Assembly: GCA_004195025.1 (NCBI GenBank)
Contig: SGBB01000001.1
Coordinates: 62,001 to 126,000, forward strand
Length of the DNA stretch: 64,000 nt
From: Candidatus Acidulidesulfobacter diazotrophicus
GTDB lineage: Bacteria > SZUA-79 > Acidulodesulfobacterales > Acidulodesulfobacteraceae
Direction: 5' to 3'
The notes beneath the pieces were generated by a model. It saw nothing but the letters and a program-made list of their open reading frames with translations. It had not been told where the DNA came from and ran no database searches. Numbering within the stretch: position 1 is the stretch's first letter; the number at the start of each line of letters is the position of its first letter. The translations under genes were made by a program, and so were the position numbers. Shown piece after piece: positions 19,506 through 28,807 of the stretch.

Positions 19506-20447
19506 TTAGTTTTGTAATAGCTTATGTTTAATATACGCAAACCCCACCGCTCCTTTTAAAAAATACATATAAACCGTTAACAGCGGATGCCTTAATAATT
19601 TTCCCCATTTGCCTTTTTCGATAAAAACCCATAGATATCTATAAAATAAACCAAATTGTTTTTTAATGATGATATCGTTTTTACCCCATTTATTTATGTA
19701 TTTATCAAAATTTTTAATATAATATGATTTTTTCTTAAGATATTTAGATAAAGTTATGTTTGTTTCATTATGAAATATTATATTATTGTATTTATTGTAT
19801 AAATCTTTAGAATTAATTCCGTTTGAAATTAAGAAATTTGCAATTTCTTTTGAAAAACCGCTTTCTTTTTCTTTTGCGTCAGATAAAACTTTATAATTGC
19901 CTAAAAGTTCAAGCTCTCCTAAATCTGAAACTTTTCTATTAAAATCCCAATCTTCGGGTCCTGAAAAACTTTCATCAAAACCATTTACTTTAATAAAAAT
20001 ATCTTTTTTCACAAATCTTATTGCATCTATCGGAGTAGCGTTATAAAAAGACCTTTCAAATCTTCTTGTTTTACAGAATAATCCATTTCCTAATATTATT
20101 TCAGGTATATATAAACCAACAGTTAAAGGGCTATTTTTAATTTCAATAACGCATGATTCAATTACAAACGGAGCAAAAATCATGTCGGCATCTATATATA
20201 AAATAAATTCTCCTTTACTGACGCTAACTCCATAATTTCTTTGAGCCGACCTTTCGGGACCTTTATCGCAAACTAAGTCAGTATATTTGTTCGCTATTTC
20301 TTTTGTTTTGTCATTTGAATAATTATCGACGACAATAATTTCAATATTTTTATAAGATTGAAACTTTATGCTTTTAAGGCATATTTCAATATTATTTTCT
20401 TCATTTTTTGTCGTTACAATAACCGAAACCAAAGGATTTGACATCAA
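19506..20447 (-). CDS. Family 2 glycosyltransferase
   Basis: A 313-residue GT-A enzyme. Seen: SVIVTTKNEENNIEICL at residues 8-24, the nucleotide-binding IIVVDNYSND, and the metal-binding Asp86-Ala-Asp88 in LYIDADM, then a GPEDWDFNRK acceptor-side motif with the catalytic acid. No membrane segment is evident apart from a modest hydrophobic C-terminus. It begins exactly after the stop of the radical SAM gene upstream (20447/20448), so the two are probably translationally coupled. Confidence 0.9.
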   Translation of the reverse strand: MMSNPLVSVIVTTKNEENNIEICLKSIKFQSYKNIEIIVVDNYSNDKTKEIANKYTDLVCDKGPERSAQRNYGVSVSKGEFILYIDADMIFAPFVIESCVIEIKNSPLTVGLYIPEIILGNGLFCKTRRFERSFYNATPIDAIRFVKKDIFIKVNGFDESFSGPEDWDFNRKVSDLGELELLGNYKVLSDAKEKESGFSKEIANFLISNGINSKDLYNKYNNIIFHNETNITLSKYLKKKSYYIKNFDKYINKWGKNDIIIKKQFGLFYRYLWVFIEKGKWGKLLRHPLLTVYMYFLKGAVGFAYIKHKLLQN

Positions 20448-21953
20448 TTACCCTTTAAAATCCGTAAAATGGGCCATTAGTTTTTTACCTGCTTTAAATA
20501 AAAACTTTATATCCGAAATATTTCTTATAGAAAAAACTTTCCTTATTACAAAAGCCGGGTTTAACGCCGATGTATAAAGCGATTGGGTAAATTTTAAAAC
20601 ATCGTCATTTGATATCGGGCTTTTCCAAACGGATTCTTTCATATCATATCTGTCCCAGTCTTCCGTTAAAAGCCAGTCGTTTTTTTTGGCTTCTTCAAAC
20701 ATCGGAGTCCCAGGATACGGAACAACAATTGTTGCCTGAAGTGTGTCAATGTAGCCTTTTTTAAACAAATATTTTGCGAATTCAATAGTTTTAACCGCAT
20801 CATCTTTAGTTTCCCAGGGATAACCCACCATAGTCGTAATATGAGGCTGAAGCCCAGCTTTCTTTGCAGATTTCACAGTTTCTTCAATCTGTTCAATTTT
20901 TATCCCTTTATCTAATCTGTCTAAAGTCGATTGGGTCATAGATTCAAGACCTATTAAAACAAATCTGAAATTTGCTTTTTTAAGCAGATTCCATTCTTCG
21001 TTATTTAATGCTCCAACCCGCATATTACAACCCATTACGGCTTTTTTATTATACCCTCTTTCAATATAGCCTAAAGCAAATTCTTTTAACCATTTGCCTT
21101 TAGGAAAACATCCGCTGTCGTCAAATATTTCCTTAATCTTTAAATCATTTATAAGATAGCCTATTTCATCTAAATATCTTTTTACGGATAGCGTTCTGAA
21201 TGTTTTTGCAGGATAAAGCGTAGTCCATGAACAAAATTTACATTTTCCCCACCAGCAATCCCGTCCCGTCATCATATAGGTGCCCGGGGTAAATTTAAAA
21301 TTGCCGTTTTTATATGCGTAAAGTTTCCAGTTAGTTAGATTTCTATCTATAAACGGCAGTAAGTTTAAATCGTTTTCTTCTATGTTTGCTTTGCCTGTAT
21401 TTTTAATTTCATTATTTAAGCGGTAATAAATGCCTTTCGGCAAATTAACTTTTTGATTTGAAGACAACTCCGGTTTGTTAGCATTGTCAAGGCTTTTACA
21501 TAAACCGAGTAAAGAAAAATCATAATCCCCGCCAGTCATGATAAAATCGGCATCTGAATTTAGCAAAGATTCTTCTGGCAGCGCAGTCACATGGTCACCC
21601 ATTAAAACAACGGCTGGCTCAAATTTACCATCGTAAGTTTTTTTAAAGTTTTCTTTTATATCGTTAATTATTTTCCAATGTCTTTTTACGACCGGCGTTT
21701 TTGTTTCTATCGCTATAACGTTCGGTTTTTCTTTTATAATCCTATCAAGCCAGTCATTATATAAAAGTCCTTCGGCTATACCGTCGTCCCAGAACACGTC
21801 AAATCCGCTTTTGCTTAAAAGAGTAGCAGCGTAAGCGGGAACCACCGGATAAATATAAGTCGGATCCTTAAACCATTGGAACTGCCTGTTTTGAGAAAGG
21901 AGCGCAATTCCTTTTTCCGATTCTAAGGGCGGATACGATATTGATATTTTCAT
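20448..21953 (-). CDS. B12-type radical SAM protein with variant Cx4Cx2C cluster motif
   Basis: A 501-residue protein with an N-terminal cobalamin-binding-like domain (residues 1-150; it lacks a DxHxxG histidine) and a radical SAM barrel. The cluster cysteines are Cys233, Cys238 and Cys241 in RDCWWGKCKFCSW: spacing Cx4Cx2C rather than Cx3Cx2C, a variant seen in CWWG-type subfamilies. Later motifs include FDDSGCFPKG and MVGYPWET. The reaction is unknown. Adjacent glycosyltransferases suggest it modifies a sugar or lipid carrier. It is a different subfamily from the radical SAM gene at 15342-16826. Confidence 0.86.
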   Translation of the reverse strand: MKISISYPPLESEKGIALLSQNRQFQWFKDPTYIYPVVPAYAATLLSKSGFDVFWDDGIAEGLLYNDWLDRIIKEKPNVIAIETKTPVVKRHWKIINDIKENFKKTYDGKFEPAVVLMGDHVTALPEESLLNSDADFIMTGGDYDFSLLGLCKSLDNANKPELSSNQKVNLPKGIYYRLNNEIKNTGKANIEENDLNLLPFIDRNLTNWKLYAYKNGNFKFTPGTYMMTGRDCWWGKCKFCSWTTLYPAKTFRTLSVKRYLDEIGYLINDLKIKEIFDDSGCFPKGKWLKEFALGYIERGYNKKAVMGCNMRVGALNNEEWNLLKKANFRFVLIGLESMTQSTLDRLDKGIKIEQIEETVKSAKKAGLQPHITTMVGYPWETKDDAVKTIEFAKYLFKKGYIDTLQATIVVPYPGTPMFEEAKKNDWLLTEDWDRYDMKESVWKSPISNDDVLKFTQSLYTSALNPAFVIRKVFSIRNISDIKFLFKAGKKLMAHFTDFKG

Positions 21954-21996
21954 AATTTATATTAATTATTATATATTTATATTGTATTGACTTAAT

Positions 21997-23070
21997 TTAT
22001 CTGCTTAACTTGCTTTTTAAATCTTTTAATATGAAAAAACCGTAAAAAAACCTTATGCCGTACCATATATGCGTTAAAAAAATGTAATAAACGGAAAAAA
22101 GCGAGATTTTAAAATTTTTAACTTTTTTATTAATATCAAAAAATGCGCAGCATAAAGCTAAAATATATATTAACAAGCCGACTGAAAAAGGCAATAATGA
22201 ATTTTTGTCGGTAATTGCAAACATTAAAAATAAAATAAAATAAAAAACTAAAAATGTGGGGAAAAAATAATAAAGTTTAAAAGAATTTTTAGGATATTTT
22301 TTTGCGAAATATCCCCTATGAAGACCGTAATTTCCTACCTGTCTTAAGTGTTTTAAAAGACCAGACCTTCTATGATGATAAACTATTACATTTGGAGCGT
22401 AAATAATTTTTTCTCCTTCGTTAATAACATCTAAACACAGCTTGGTGTCTTCGCCCGGCCAATATTCGGAATTAAAACCTTTAACTTTGTTAAACACATC
22501 CTTTTTAATCAGTAAATTAACGCTTGGCCAATCGTCAACCTCTTTAATTGAGCCTATCGGATAATATCTTGCAGGATTTCCTCCGCCTAATTTGCTAAGA
22601 AATACTCCTCCCGAGACTTTTTGCCAGAATCCGTCATTTTTCGGCGTTATGGCTGGACCGCCTATCGCTCCGACATTTTCATCATTAAAATACGGCAGAG
22701 CATTTGTCAGCCACATTTTATCGGGATATGCGTCATCGTCAATAAAAGCTAAAATATTGCCTTTAGAATATTTAGCGCCTATATCTCTTTTTTTTGCAGG
22801 GCTAATCTTCCCCGTTGCTATTATAGTTGTGTTCGGATAATTAAGTTTAAGTTTGCTGTCAGGCAAAATAATAACCTCAAAATTCTTAAAATCCATTTTA
22901 AATATATAGTCTAAAGTTTCCAAAAGATAATCATTCATATCCTGCAGCGGTATTATTATCGAAACAAAAATAGCGGGCGGGCAATATTTAGATTCAGAAA
23001 TATTGCCGTTATTATTAATGATATGGTCTCTGATATTATTATCGTTATTGTTGTATTTGACTGTGTTCAT
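21997..23070 (-). CDS. Membrane-associated family 2 glycosyltransferase
   Basis: A 357-residue protein. After a low-complexity Asn-rich N-terminus (residues 1-33) comes a GT-A domain with FVSIIIPLQDMNDYL, the AFIDDDAYPDKMW metal site and a WPGEDTKLCLDV acceptor motif. The C-terminal third has about three membrane segments (near residues 265-285, 290-312 and 325-345), so the catalytic domain likely faces the cytoplasm at the inner membrane. It belongs to the same cluster as the flippase 12 bp upstream. Confidence 0.88.
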   Translation of the reverse strand: MNTVKYNNNDNNIRDHIINNNGNISESKYCPPAIFVSIIIPLQDMNDYLLETLDYIFKMDFKNFEVIILPDSKLKLNYPNTTIIATGKISPAKKRDIGAKYSKGNILAFIDDDAYPDKMWLTNALPYFNDENVGAIGGPAITPKNDGFWQKVSGGVFLSKLGGGNPARYYPIGSIKEVDDWPSVNLLIKKDVFNKVKGFNSEYWPGEDTKLCLDVINEGEKIIYAPNVIVYHHRRSGLLKHLRQVGNYGLHRGYFAKKYPKNSFKLYYFFPTFLVFYFILFLMFAITDKNSLLPFSVGLLIYILALCCAFFDINKKVKNFKISLFSVYYIFLTHIWYGIRFFYGFFILKDLKSKLSR

Positions 23071-23082
23071 TCTATAATATTT

Positions 23083-24399
23083 TTATATTTCGCGTTTTTT
23101 AAAAACAGGCATTAGATGTATCTTTTTTAAAAAAATAAGTATATCATCATAAAAAATATTTATCAATGATATAAACGCAAGTAAATATCCCGTGGTCATT
23201 ACACAAAATATAACCGATACCATTGTTTGATGAAACAAGCTTATTAAAACAACCTCTAATATAGCGAATAAAAACATTAAAAATAAAAGAAAATATTTCT
23301 GCACAGCCATATAATAATTAACCATTATGCTTAAAATAGCAAAAGAAAACATGCTTAGACCATAGAGACTTAATAAAGGAGATGCCTTTAAATATTTACT
23401 TCCCATAAGAGTGGATATTATAAAATTGGGAAAAAGGATATAAAAAATTTCACCGAAAAAACATAATAAAGTAGTGATGATAATAGTTTTAAATAAAATC
23501 CTTTTCGTTTTATCATTTAAAGCATGTGCATGTGATACTTCTGGAAACATTACGACTGCAAAACTGGCGGGCAGATATAATATAATTTTTCCGAGTAAAG
23601 CGCTTACCGCGTAAATACCCGCTTCTTTTGACGAAAAAAAATGCTTTACCATAATTAAATCTATATTTGTAAAAAAAGTGTAAAAAAACAAGGAAAAAAG
23701 CACAAGCAAGAAATATTTAATCGTTAAAACATTTTCCGAAACCTCGCCGTTATTTTCATTAATGGTCTGTTTTGAGGTAATTTTTTTAAAATAATTATAA
23801 ATAAAGATAACAGCTATTAACGATATGGCAATCTGGGCAATAAAAGTTGAAAGAAGAGCGCCCGCTATATTCAAACCCAGCAATACCAGAACAACGGCGA
23901 TAACAAACTTGCACGCGGACGACAGACTTCCTGTAAGTCCGTAGATGCCGTACATTTTTGTTCCCTGAAGTATGCCCATTAATAATGAGAAAAAAAAACT
24001 TATCAATAATATAACGCCCAATATAGCATAATATAAAAAAACATTTATCTTCATGAAATCCATTAAATACGGGATAAAAATAAAATAAACGGTAAGAACG
24101 GTTAGTCCAAAAAAAAGAACCTTTAAGGATATGTTTTTAATAAATTTTTTAACTTCGTTAAATTTAGATATTGCCAGATTATGAGATATATTTTTTGCGG
24201 CTATTATAGTTATGGTGCCGGCTGGAACCGAGATTATCAAAAGGATTGAAAATAATGAATTTAATATGCCGTATTCGGATACCGTTAATAAACGGCCCAT
24301 TGCGATTTGAAATAGATAATTGAAAAAATTAGCCGACATGGAAAAGATGAAGATATAAATTCCATTTTTGAACAAACTGTCGTTTAATATATTTTTCAT
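23083..24399 (-). CDS. Polysaccharide flippase, Wzx/MATE-like (MVF superfamily)
   Basis: A 438-residue, highly hydrophobic protein with about 12 membrane segments. The N-terminal GIYIFIFSMSANFFNYLFQ and the following GRLLTVSEYGILNSL pattern are characteristic of polysaccharide-transport (Polysacc_synt) proteins that flip lipid-linked oligosaccharides across the inner membrane. Its presence with glycosyltransferases indicates a Wzx-dependent polymer. I see no Wzy polymerase that I can name; the large membrane proteins at 12520-15237 or 25447-27006 are candidates for polymer assembly. Confidence 0.87.
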   Translation of the reverse strand: MKNILNDSLFKNGIYIFIFSMSANFFNYLFQIAMGRLLTVSEYGILNSLFSILLIISVPAGTITIIAAKNISHNLAISKFNEVKKFIKNISLKVLFFGLTVLTVYFIFIPYLMDFMKINVFLYYAILGVILLISFFFSLLMGILQGTKMYGIYGLTGSLSSACKFVIAVVLVLLGLNIAGALLSTFIAQIAISLIAVIFIYNYFKKITSKQTINENNGEVSENVLTIKYFLLVLFSLFFYTFFTNIDLIMVKHFFSSKEAGIYAVSALLGKIILYLPASFAVVMFPEVSHAHALNDKTKRILFKTIIITTLLCFFGEIFYILFPNFIISTLMGSKYLKASPLLSLYGLSMFSFAILSIMVNYYMAVQKYFLLFLMFLFAILEVVLISLFHQTMVSVIFCVMTTGYLLAFISLINIFYDDILIFLKKIHLMPVFKKREI

Positions 24400-24581
24400 T
24401 TATAATAAAAGCGCCATAATATAACAATCAAATAATAAAAAAAGATTAAAATATTATAATTATTTGTTATTTCTGTATAATTAAGTATAATTTTTTAATG
24501 TAGTTTTTTAATAAAGTATTTTAAATGAAAGCGAAAATTTAAATATATTAAATATAAATAAATTATAATAATGAATATATT

Positions 24582-25322
24582 TTAGTTATAATAACTTAAT
24601 ATTTTCATCCTATAAAAAATAGCAATTGTGTCCACCCCGACATCTATAATATCTTTAATTTTTATTCTCCCCCAGGGAGTATTTCGTGAAAAAATAACAT
24701 CAATTGGCACTTCAACTATTGTAAATCCTTTTTGAGCCGCCACTGCAAGAATTTCGACATCAAACGCATATTTTTTACATAATACTTTAGGAAAAATATT
24801 TTCTAATACCTTTCTTTGAAATACTTTTATGCCAGCTTGCGTATCTGTAACATTGAGATTGAATAAAAACTTAATCATTAAGTAGTAGCCTAAACTTAAT
24901 ATCGTCCTTTGAAATGTATATTTTACATTTGAATCTTTATGTCTTTTTGAACCTACCGCGATATCGGCGTTATTATCCCTCATACTCTTAAGCAATCTGC
25001 CGACTTGAAAAGGGTTTATTTCGAGGTCGCTATCTAAAAATACGATTATGTCGCCTGTGGAATTTTCAAAACCGTTTTTTAACGCCAATCCTTTACCTGC
25101 GTTATGTATATTGGAAACTAATTTAATTTCTTTATGCTCCGCAGCCGCTTTTAAAACCATATCTTTCGTGTTATCGGCGCTGCCGTCGTCAATTAATATG
25201 ATTTCAAAAGGAAATCTAAACTTTTTAAATATTTTATAAGCGTAAATTAAATTTTGATATATTTTTTCGCCTTCGTTATAGGCGGGCATTAATATAGATA
25301 TTTTACCTTTATATAATTTCAT
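24582..25322 (-). CDS. Polyprenyl-phosphate glycosyltransferase (GT2, DPM1/DPG synthase-like)
   Basis: A 246-residue GT-A enzyme with ISILMPAYNEGEKIY, the donor site LIDDGSADNT, HNAGKGLALKNGF and the metal motif Asp97-Ser-Asp99. NVTDTQAGIKVFQRK matches the acceptor loop of dolichyl/undecaprenyl-phosphate sugar synthases. There are no C-terminal membrane helices, as in soluble DPM1 forms. It likely makes a polyprenyl-phosphate sugar, the donor used by GT-C membrane glycosyltransferases, which would fit the 905-residue protein in this region. It has its own candidate promoter upstream. Confidence 0.88.
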   Translation of the reverse strand: MKLYKGKISILMPAYNEGEKIYQNLIYAYKIFKKFRFPFEIILIDDGSADNTKDMVLKAAAEHKEIKLVSNIHNAGKGLALKNGFENSTGDIIVFLDSDLEINPFQVGRLLKSMRDNNADIAVGSKRHKDSNVKYTFQRTILSLGYYLMIKFLFNLNVTDTQAGIKVFQRKVLENIFPKVLCKKYAFDVEILAVAAQKGFTIVEVPIDVIFSRNTPWGRIKIKDIIDVGVDTIAIFYRMKILSYYN

Positions 25323-25403
25323 TGCTGAATGTTGGCGGTATGGGCATTTGTTATTTAGTTTTTATTTGTAAAATAATTTTTATAGTATTTTATTATATAT
25401 ATA

Positions 25404-25433
25404 TTAATAAAATAAATCAATGAGCGTTGTCAA
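25404..25433 (-). promoter_or_regulatory. Candidate sigma70-type promoter before the polyprenyl-phosphate glycosyltransferase
   Basis: On the minus strand a perfect TTGACA (25428-25433) is followed after 18 bp by TATTAA (25404-25409). It lies in the 124-bp gap between the DUF2079 gene and the glycosyltransferase gene. The -10 is imperfect and the region is AT-rich, so this is moderate evidence. Confidence 0.4.
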
Positions 25434-25446
25434 GTTTTTTTTACAA

Positions 25447-27006
25447 TCAAAATATTTTTCTTTTAAGAATAACGCTGCATTGATTCCGATAAATTATGTT
25501 AAATTTTTTCCGCTTAATAATGCTATTTATATTTTTAATTAATTTTTTATTGTTGTTATGATATATTTGCTGCTGAACACAGGTTGATGCAATTATATAT
25601 TTTACGCTTTTATTCATTTGCGGCAGCAGATATATCTTTTTCGCCTTGAAATCCCACGGATATGCATATTCATTGACGGAAATTATAGAATTGTAGGGTA
25701 TCTTTTTTAATGCGGATTCATAACTATAACCGTAACTATTATCATTGCCTATAATATTTTTATCCAAGGTATAAATTTTAAGGTTAAAGATGTTATCATC
25801 TTTGTTGTAATTTAACTGGGAATAATTCTGAATTATATATGGTATTACAATAAGCATAACTAATAATGTAATATTAAAAAGTTTTATGCCCGATAAAAAA
25901 TTATCATTGTTATTTATCTTTTTATTATGTAACTTACGTAAATTTAGTAAATTATTTAATTTATGTAAAAAATTTTGTTTAATATTTTTTATTCCGTATA
26001 TGCTTGCCAAAACAAAAAACGGAATTATATAAAACGAATACTGCAACACAAATTCCGACTGAAACGAATAATTAACTAAATAGTTCACCATTAGCGCGGG
26101 AATGACTATCAACAAATACTTTCCTGCAAATAAAGGAAGAAAGATTAAAGATAATAAAAGAAATAAAATAAATTTAAAATACAAATGAATATTGTTATAA
26201 AGCGGTATAAATACGGATTTAAAAAAACCTGCGAGATTAAACTGCAATAAATCCTTTATACCGTAATCAAGAACAGGATATCTTACCCTACCCATATAAG
26301 TTCCGCCGTTCGTTATAAGCGCACTATACGCATCATAATTTATATAAGGCAAAATAATAAAAATTGCGGACAGTCCGTAAGCTAAAGAGATAGCGGCTAA
26401 TATATAGGCATGTTTATTTTTATAATCCAACAATACCATAAACACACATACGCCTATCGCATAAACAAAAGAATCTATCTTGGTAATTAAAATTAGAAAT
26501 AAGAATAAATAAAGTAAAAAATATTTTTTGTTTTTTGCAAAATATAATGCAAAAGATATGAACGGAACATAAAATACCGAAACATGAAAGTCAAACATAT
26601 TCCCCGTATGTAATTGCGGATTTAAAAGCAGGAGTAAGGGGGCAAGATAAGCTCCTTTATTTCCGATTATTTCTTTATATAGCCAGTAAAAAGGGAAAGC
26701 GCTTATTCCTATTAAAAAAGATTGCAGGATTAACAAAAATGAAACATGCGGGATTAATTTATATAGAAAACCAAGCAAAAAATATAGCGGTTCTATATAA
26801 CCGCTTCCATAAATAATATGAGTTCCGTAACTTGTGAAATGCCCATGAGCGATACGGTAAATCACATGCATTTCTACGCCTAAATCTAAAAAAGATGAAT
26901 GAAACGTCCTGTATCTTAATATTGTGGCTGTTGAAAAAATAACCGTATAAATTATAGAAAAAATTAAAGGCGTGTAATTTTCTTTTATTTTTTTTAATAA
27001 AGGCAT
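25447..27006 (-). CDS. DUF2079 family membrane protein
   Basis: A 519-residue polytopic protein. The early FLDLGVEMHVIYRIAHG, the EPLYFLLGFLYKL region, LLILQSFLIGISAFPFYWLY and the GNMFDFHVSVFYVPFISFAL segment match the DUF2079 pattern (an acidic loop after helix 1 and a conserved DFH). The family resembles GT-C glycosyltransferases; its chemistry is not established. The ATG (27004-27006) is the last base position of the 85-bp trpE-type repeat, so this gene starts exactly at the repeat junction and would be driven by the copied trp promoter. No Shine-Dalgarno is visible. Confidence 0.83.
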   Translation of the reverse strand: MPLLKKIKENYTPLIFSIIYTVIFSTATILRYRTFHSSFLDLGVEMHVIYRIAHGHFTSYGTHIIYGSGYIEPLYFLLGFLYKLIPHVSFLLILQSFLIGISAFPFYWLYKEIIGNKGAYLAPLLLLLNPQLHTGNMFDFHVSVFYVPFISFALYFAKNKKYFLLYLFLFLILITKIDSFVYAIGVCVFMVLLDYKNKHAYILAAISLAYGLSAIFIILPYINYDAYSALITNGGTYMGRVRYPVLDYGIKDLLQFNLAGFFKSVFIPLYNNIHLYFKFILFLLLSLIFLPLFAGKYLLIVIPALMVNYLVNYSFQSEFVLQYSFYIIPFFVLASIYGIKNIKQNFLHKLNNLLNLRKLHNKKINNNDNFLSGIKLFNITLLVMLIVIPYIIQNYSQLNYNKDDNIFNLKIYTLDKNIIGNDNSYGYSYESALKKIPYNSIISVNEYAYPWDFKAKKIYLLPQMNKSVKYIIASTCVQQQIYHNNNKKLIKNINSIIKRKKFNIIYRNQCSVILKRKIF

Positions 27007-27090
27007 TATTTATTATTGACATAATTAGGAAATTATATCACAATTTTATTTAATTGGACATATTTATATATTGCCCCCAAATTTGCCGAT
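27006..27090. repeat. 85-bp direct repeat, copy 2 (before DUF2079 gene)
   Basis: Near-identical to 9269-9353 in the same orientation (one difference in 85). It carries the trpE promoter, the trpE ATG (27020-27022) and its first codons, which here run straight into the DUF2079 start. The extended -10 TGATATAAT is at 27032-27040. Beyond 27090 the sequence is unrelated to that beyond 9353. Confidence 0.9.
27032..27040 (-). promoter_or_regulatory. Copied extended -10 promoter upstream of DUF2079 gene
   Basis: The minus strand reads TGATATAAT, identical to the element before trpE. The DUF2079 ATG is 25 nt downstream of its last base, so a short 5' leader is expected that still contains the trpE start codon and its first codons. 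Confidence 0.5.
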
Positions 27091-27353
27091 AGAGATTGTT
27101 AAATATACCGCAATGCATTAATAACGCTGGATTCCTGCTTTCGCAGGAATGACACCCGATAGGTGAACTTTTGAAATCCAACAAAGATTCCCGCGTAGGC
27201 GGGAAAGTTCCGAAGATAGAAATACACGCCGTTTCTGTTCGCGACGATATAGCTATAAGCCGAGATCGAAACGGTCATCTATTATACAATGTTCTATTAC
27301 AGGATTAAACTTATTATTCCAATATTTTACGCCAATAATAAATATAAGGAGGG
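27091..27353. repeat. Gene-free stretch with two REP-like hairpins and a dispersed repeat
   Basis: This gap between the DUF2079 gene and rplQ is visibly richer in G and C than its surroundings. It holds two perfect stems with 4-nt loops: ATTCCTGC/GCAGGAAT at 27131-27150 and TTCCCGC/GCGGGAA at 27188-27205. From about 27180 to 27285 the reverse complement resembles 61230-61330 (shared core CTTCGGAACTTTC and flanking blocks). This looks like a REP or MITE-type element. The hairpins may also end transcription of the ribosomal operon, for which no classical terminator is seen. Confidence 0.6.
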
Positions 27354-27737
27354 TTATTTTTTATCTTTATCTTTTTCTTTTTCTTCTGTAATAAATTCAA
27401 TAAATCCGACTGGACTAGCGTCGCCTGCCCTAAATCCTGTTTTTATAATTCTGGTATAGCCGCCCGGCCTTTCCTTAAATCTTGGACTTAATTCCCCAAA
27501 TAATTTTTTAGTTGCCGACTTATTTCTCAATCTTGAGAAGGCTAATCTTCTATTTGAAGTAGTATCGTTCTTCCCAAGCGTTATAAGTTTTTCTACATAA
27601 CTTCTTATAACTTTAGCTTTTGGAAGAGTAGTTTCAATTTTTTCATGTTCTATCATAGATGATGCCATATTTCGTAATAGCGCAGATCTATGCGATGATG
27701 TTCTATTTAGTCTCGATTTAATTTTTCTATGACGCAT
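27354..27737 (-). CDS. rplQ: 50S ribosomal protein L17
   Basis: L17 sits near the peptide exit tunnel of the large subunit. The 127-residue product begins [17 protein letters not shown], the conserved N-terminus, and contains KLITLGKN; it ends with a Lys/Asp/Glu-rich tail typical of low-GC genomes. It is the last gene of the long ribosomal run, 9 bp after rpoA, the standard alpha-operon ending. Confidence 0.97.
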   Translation of the reverse strand: MRHRKIKSRLNRTSSHRSALLRNMASSMIEHEKIETTLPKAKVIRSYVEKLITLGKNDTTSNRRLAFSRLRNKSATKKLFGELSPRFKERPGGYTRIIKTGFRAGDASPVGFIEFITEEKEKDKDKK

Positions 27738-27746
27738 TTTTGACCT

Positions 27747-28775
27747 CTATATGTTTGATTCCTGATTATTTTCTTTTTTTTCTTCAATATTTTTAACATT
27801 ATCTAATTTCATTCCAAGACTTAGTCCCATGGTAGCAAGAACTTCTTTGATTTCATTAAGCGATTTTCTCCCAAAATTCTTAGTTCTTAACATTTCATTT
27901 TCGGATTTTTGAACTAACTCATATAATGTTTTTATATCTGCATTCTTTAGACAATTAGCTGACCTTACGGATAATTCTAATTCATCTACGCTTTTATTAA
28001 GATTATCGTTATTTTTTTCTTCTTTAACTGTTTCTTCACTTGCATTAATATTTTTTGGAGTCATTTGCTCCATTTCTTCAAAAGATACGAAAACAGACAA
28101 TTGATCCTGCATAATCCACGATGCTTCTTTTAATGCATCTTCAGGCGTTAGATATCCGTTTGTAAATATTTCCATTACTAATTTATCATAGTCTATGATT
28201 TTACCGACCCTTGCATATGAAACATCAATGGTAACTTTTTTAATAGGCGAATATGCAACATCAAGAGTAATAGTACCTAACGGCGTATCTTCACGTTTGA
28301 TAACTTCGCTTGAAACATATCCTCTTCCGCTTGTAACTAACATTTCGGCTTTAAAATAACCGCCTTTTGATATTGTGAATAATTTTTTTTCTTTATTTAT
28401 AACTTCAATATTGTGAGAGGTTTTTATATCCGCCGCAAACACATCCCCTTCCCTGTCTATATCTAAATAAACCGTTTCAGCTCCATCAGACAATAAGTTA
28501 AAATCTACTTCTTTCAAGTTTAAAATAATTTCGGTAACATCTTCTATAATGCCCGGTATAGTTGAAAACTCATGATATACGTTATCAAATTTTACTTCTG
28601 ATATTTTGTGCCCTACTATTGATGACAATAATATTCTTCTTAAAGAATTACCTACGGTAATTCCAAATCCTCTTTCTAATGGTTCAACTATCAGTTTTCC
28701 GTAATAATCAGTATATGTATCTTTTTCAAATTCAATTCTCTTTGGCTTAATAAGTGAAAGCCAATTTTTTTTCAT
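27747..28775 (-). CDS. rpoA: DNA-directed RNA polymerase subunit alpha
   Basis: The alpha subunit dimerises to nucleate RNA polymerase assembly. The 342 residues show the N-terminal dimerisation domain ([14 protein letters not shown] near residue 40, about 1-230), an acidic Asn/Glu-rich linker (about 240-265) and the C-terminal helix-hairpin-helix domain ([14 protein letters not shown] then [13 protein letters not shown]) that touches UP elements and activators. It lies between rpsD and rplQ. Confidence 0.98.
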   Translation of the reverse strand: MKKNWLSLIKPKRIEFEKDTYTDYYGKLIVEPLERGFGITVGNSLRRILLSSIVGHKISEVKFDNVYHEFSTIPGIIEDVTEIILNLKEVDFNLLSDGAETVYLDIDREGDVFAADIKTSHNIEVINKEKKLFTISKGGYFKAEMLVTSGRGYVSSEVIKREDTPLGTITLDVAYSPIKKVTIDVSYARVGKIIDYDKLVMEIFTNGYLTPEDALKEASWIMQDQLSVFVSFEEMEQMTPKNINASEETVKEEKNNDNLNKSVDELELSVRSANCLKNADIKTLYELVQKSENEMLRTKNFGRKSLNEIKEVLATMGLSLGMKLDNVKNIEEKKENNQESNI

Positions 28776-28807
28776 ATTGCCTCCAAAAAAAAATTATATT
28801 AGGCTCC

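Noticed and set aside
26759-27022. 87-codon frame starting with the trpE-like MSIIN
   Set aside because: It is the copied trpE start read on into the antisense-phase of the DUF2079 gene; it overlaps that gene almost entirely and has no protein-like features of its own.
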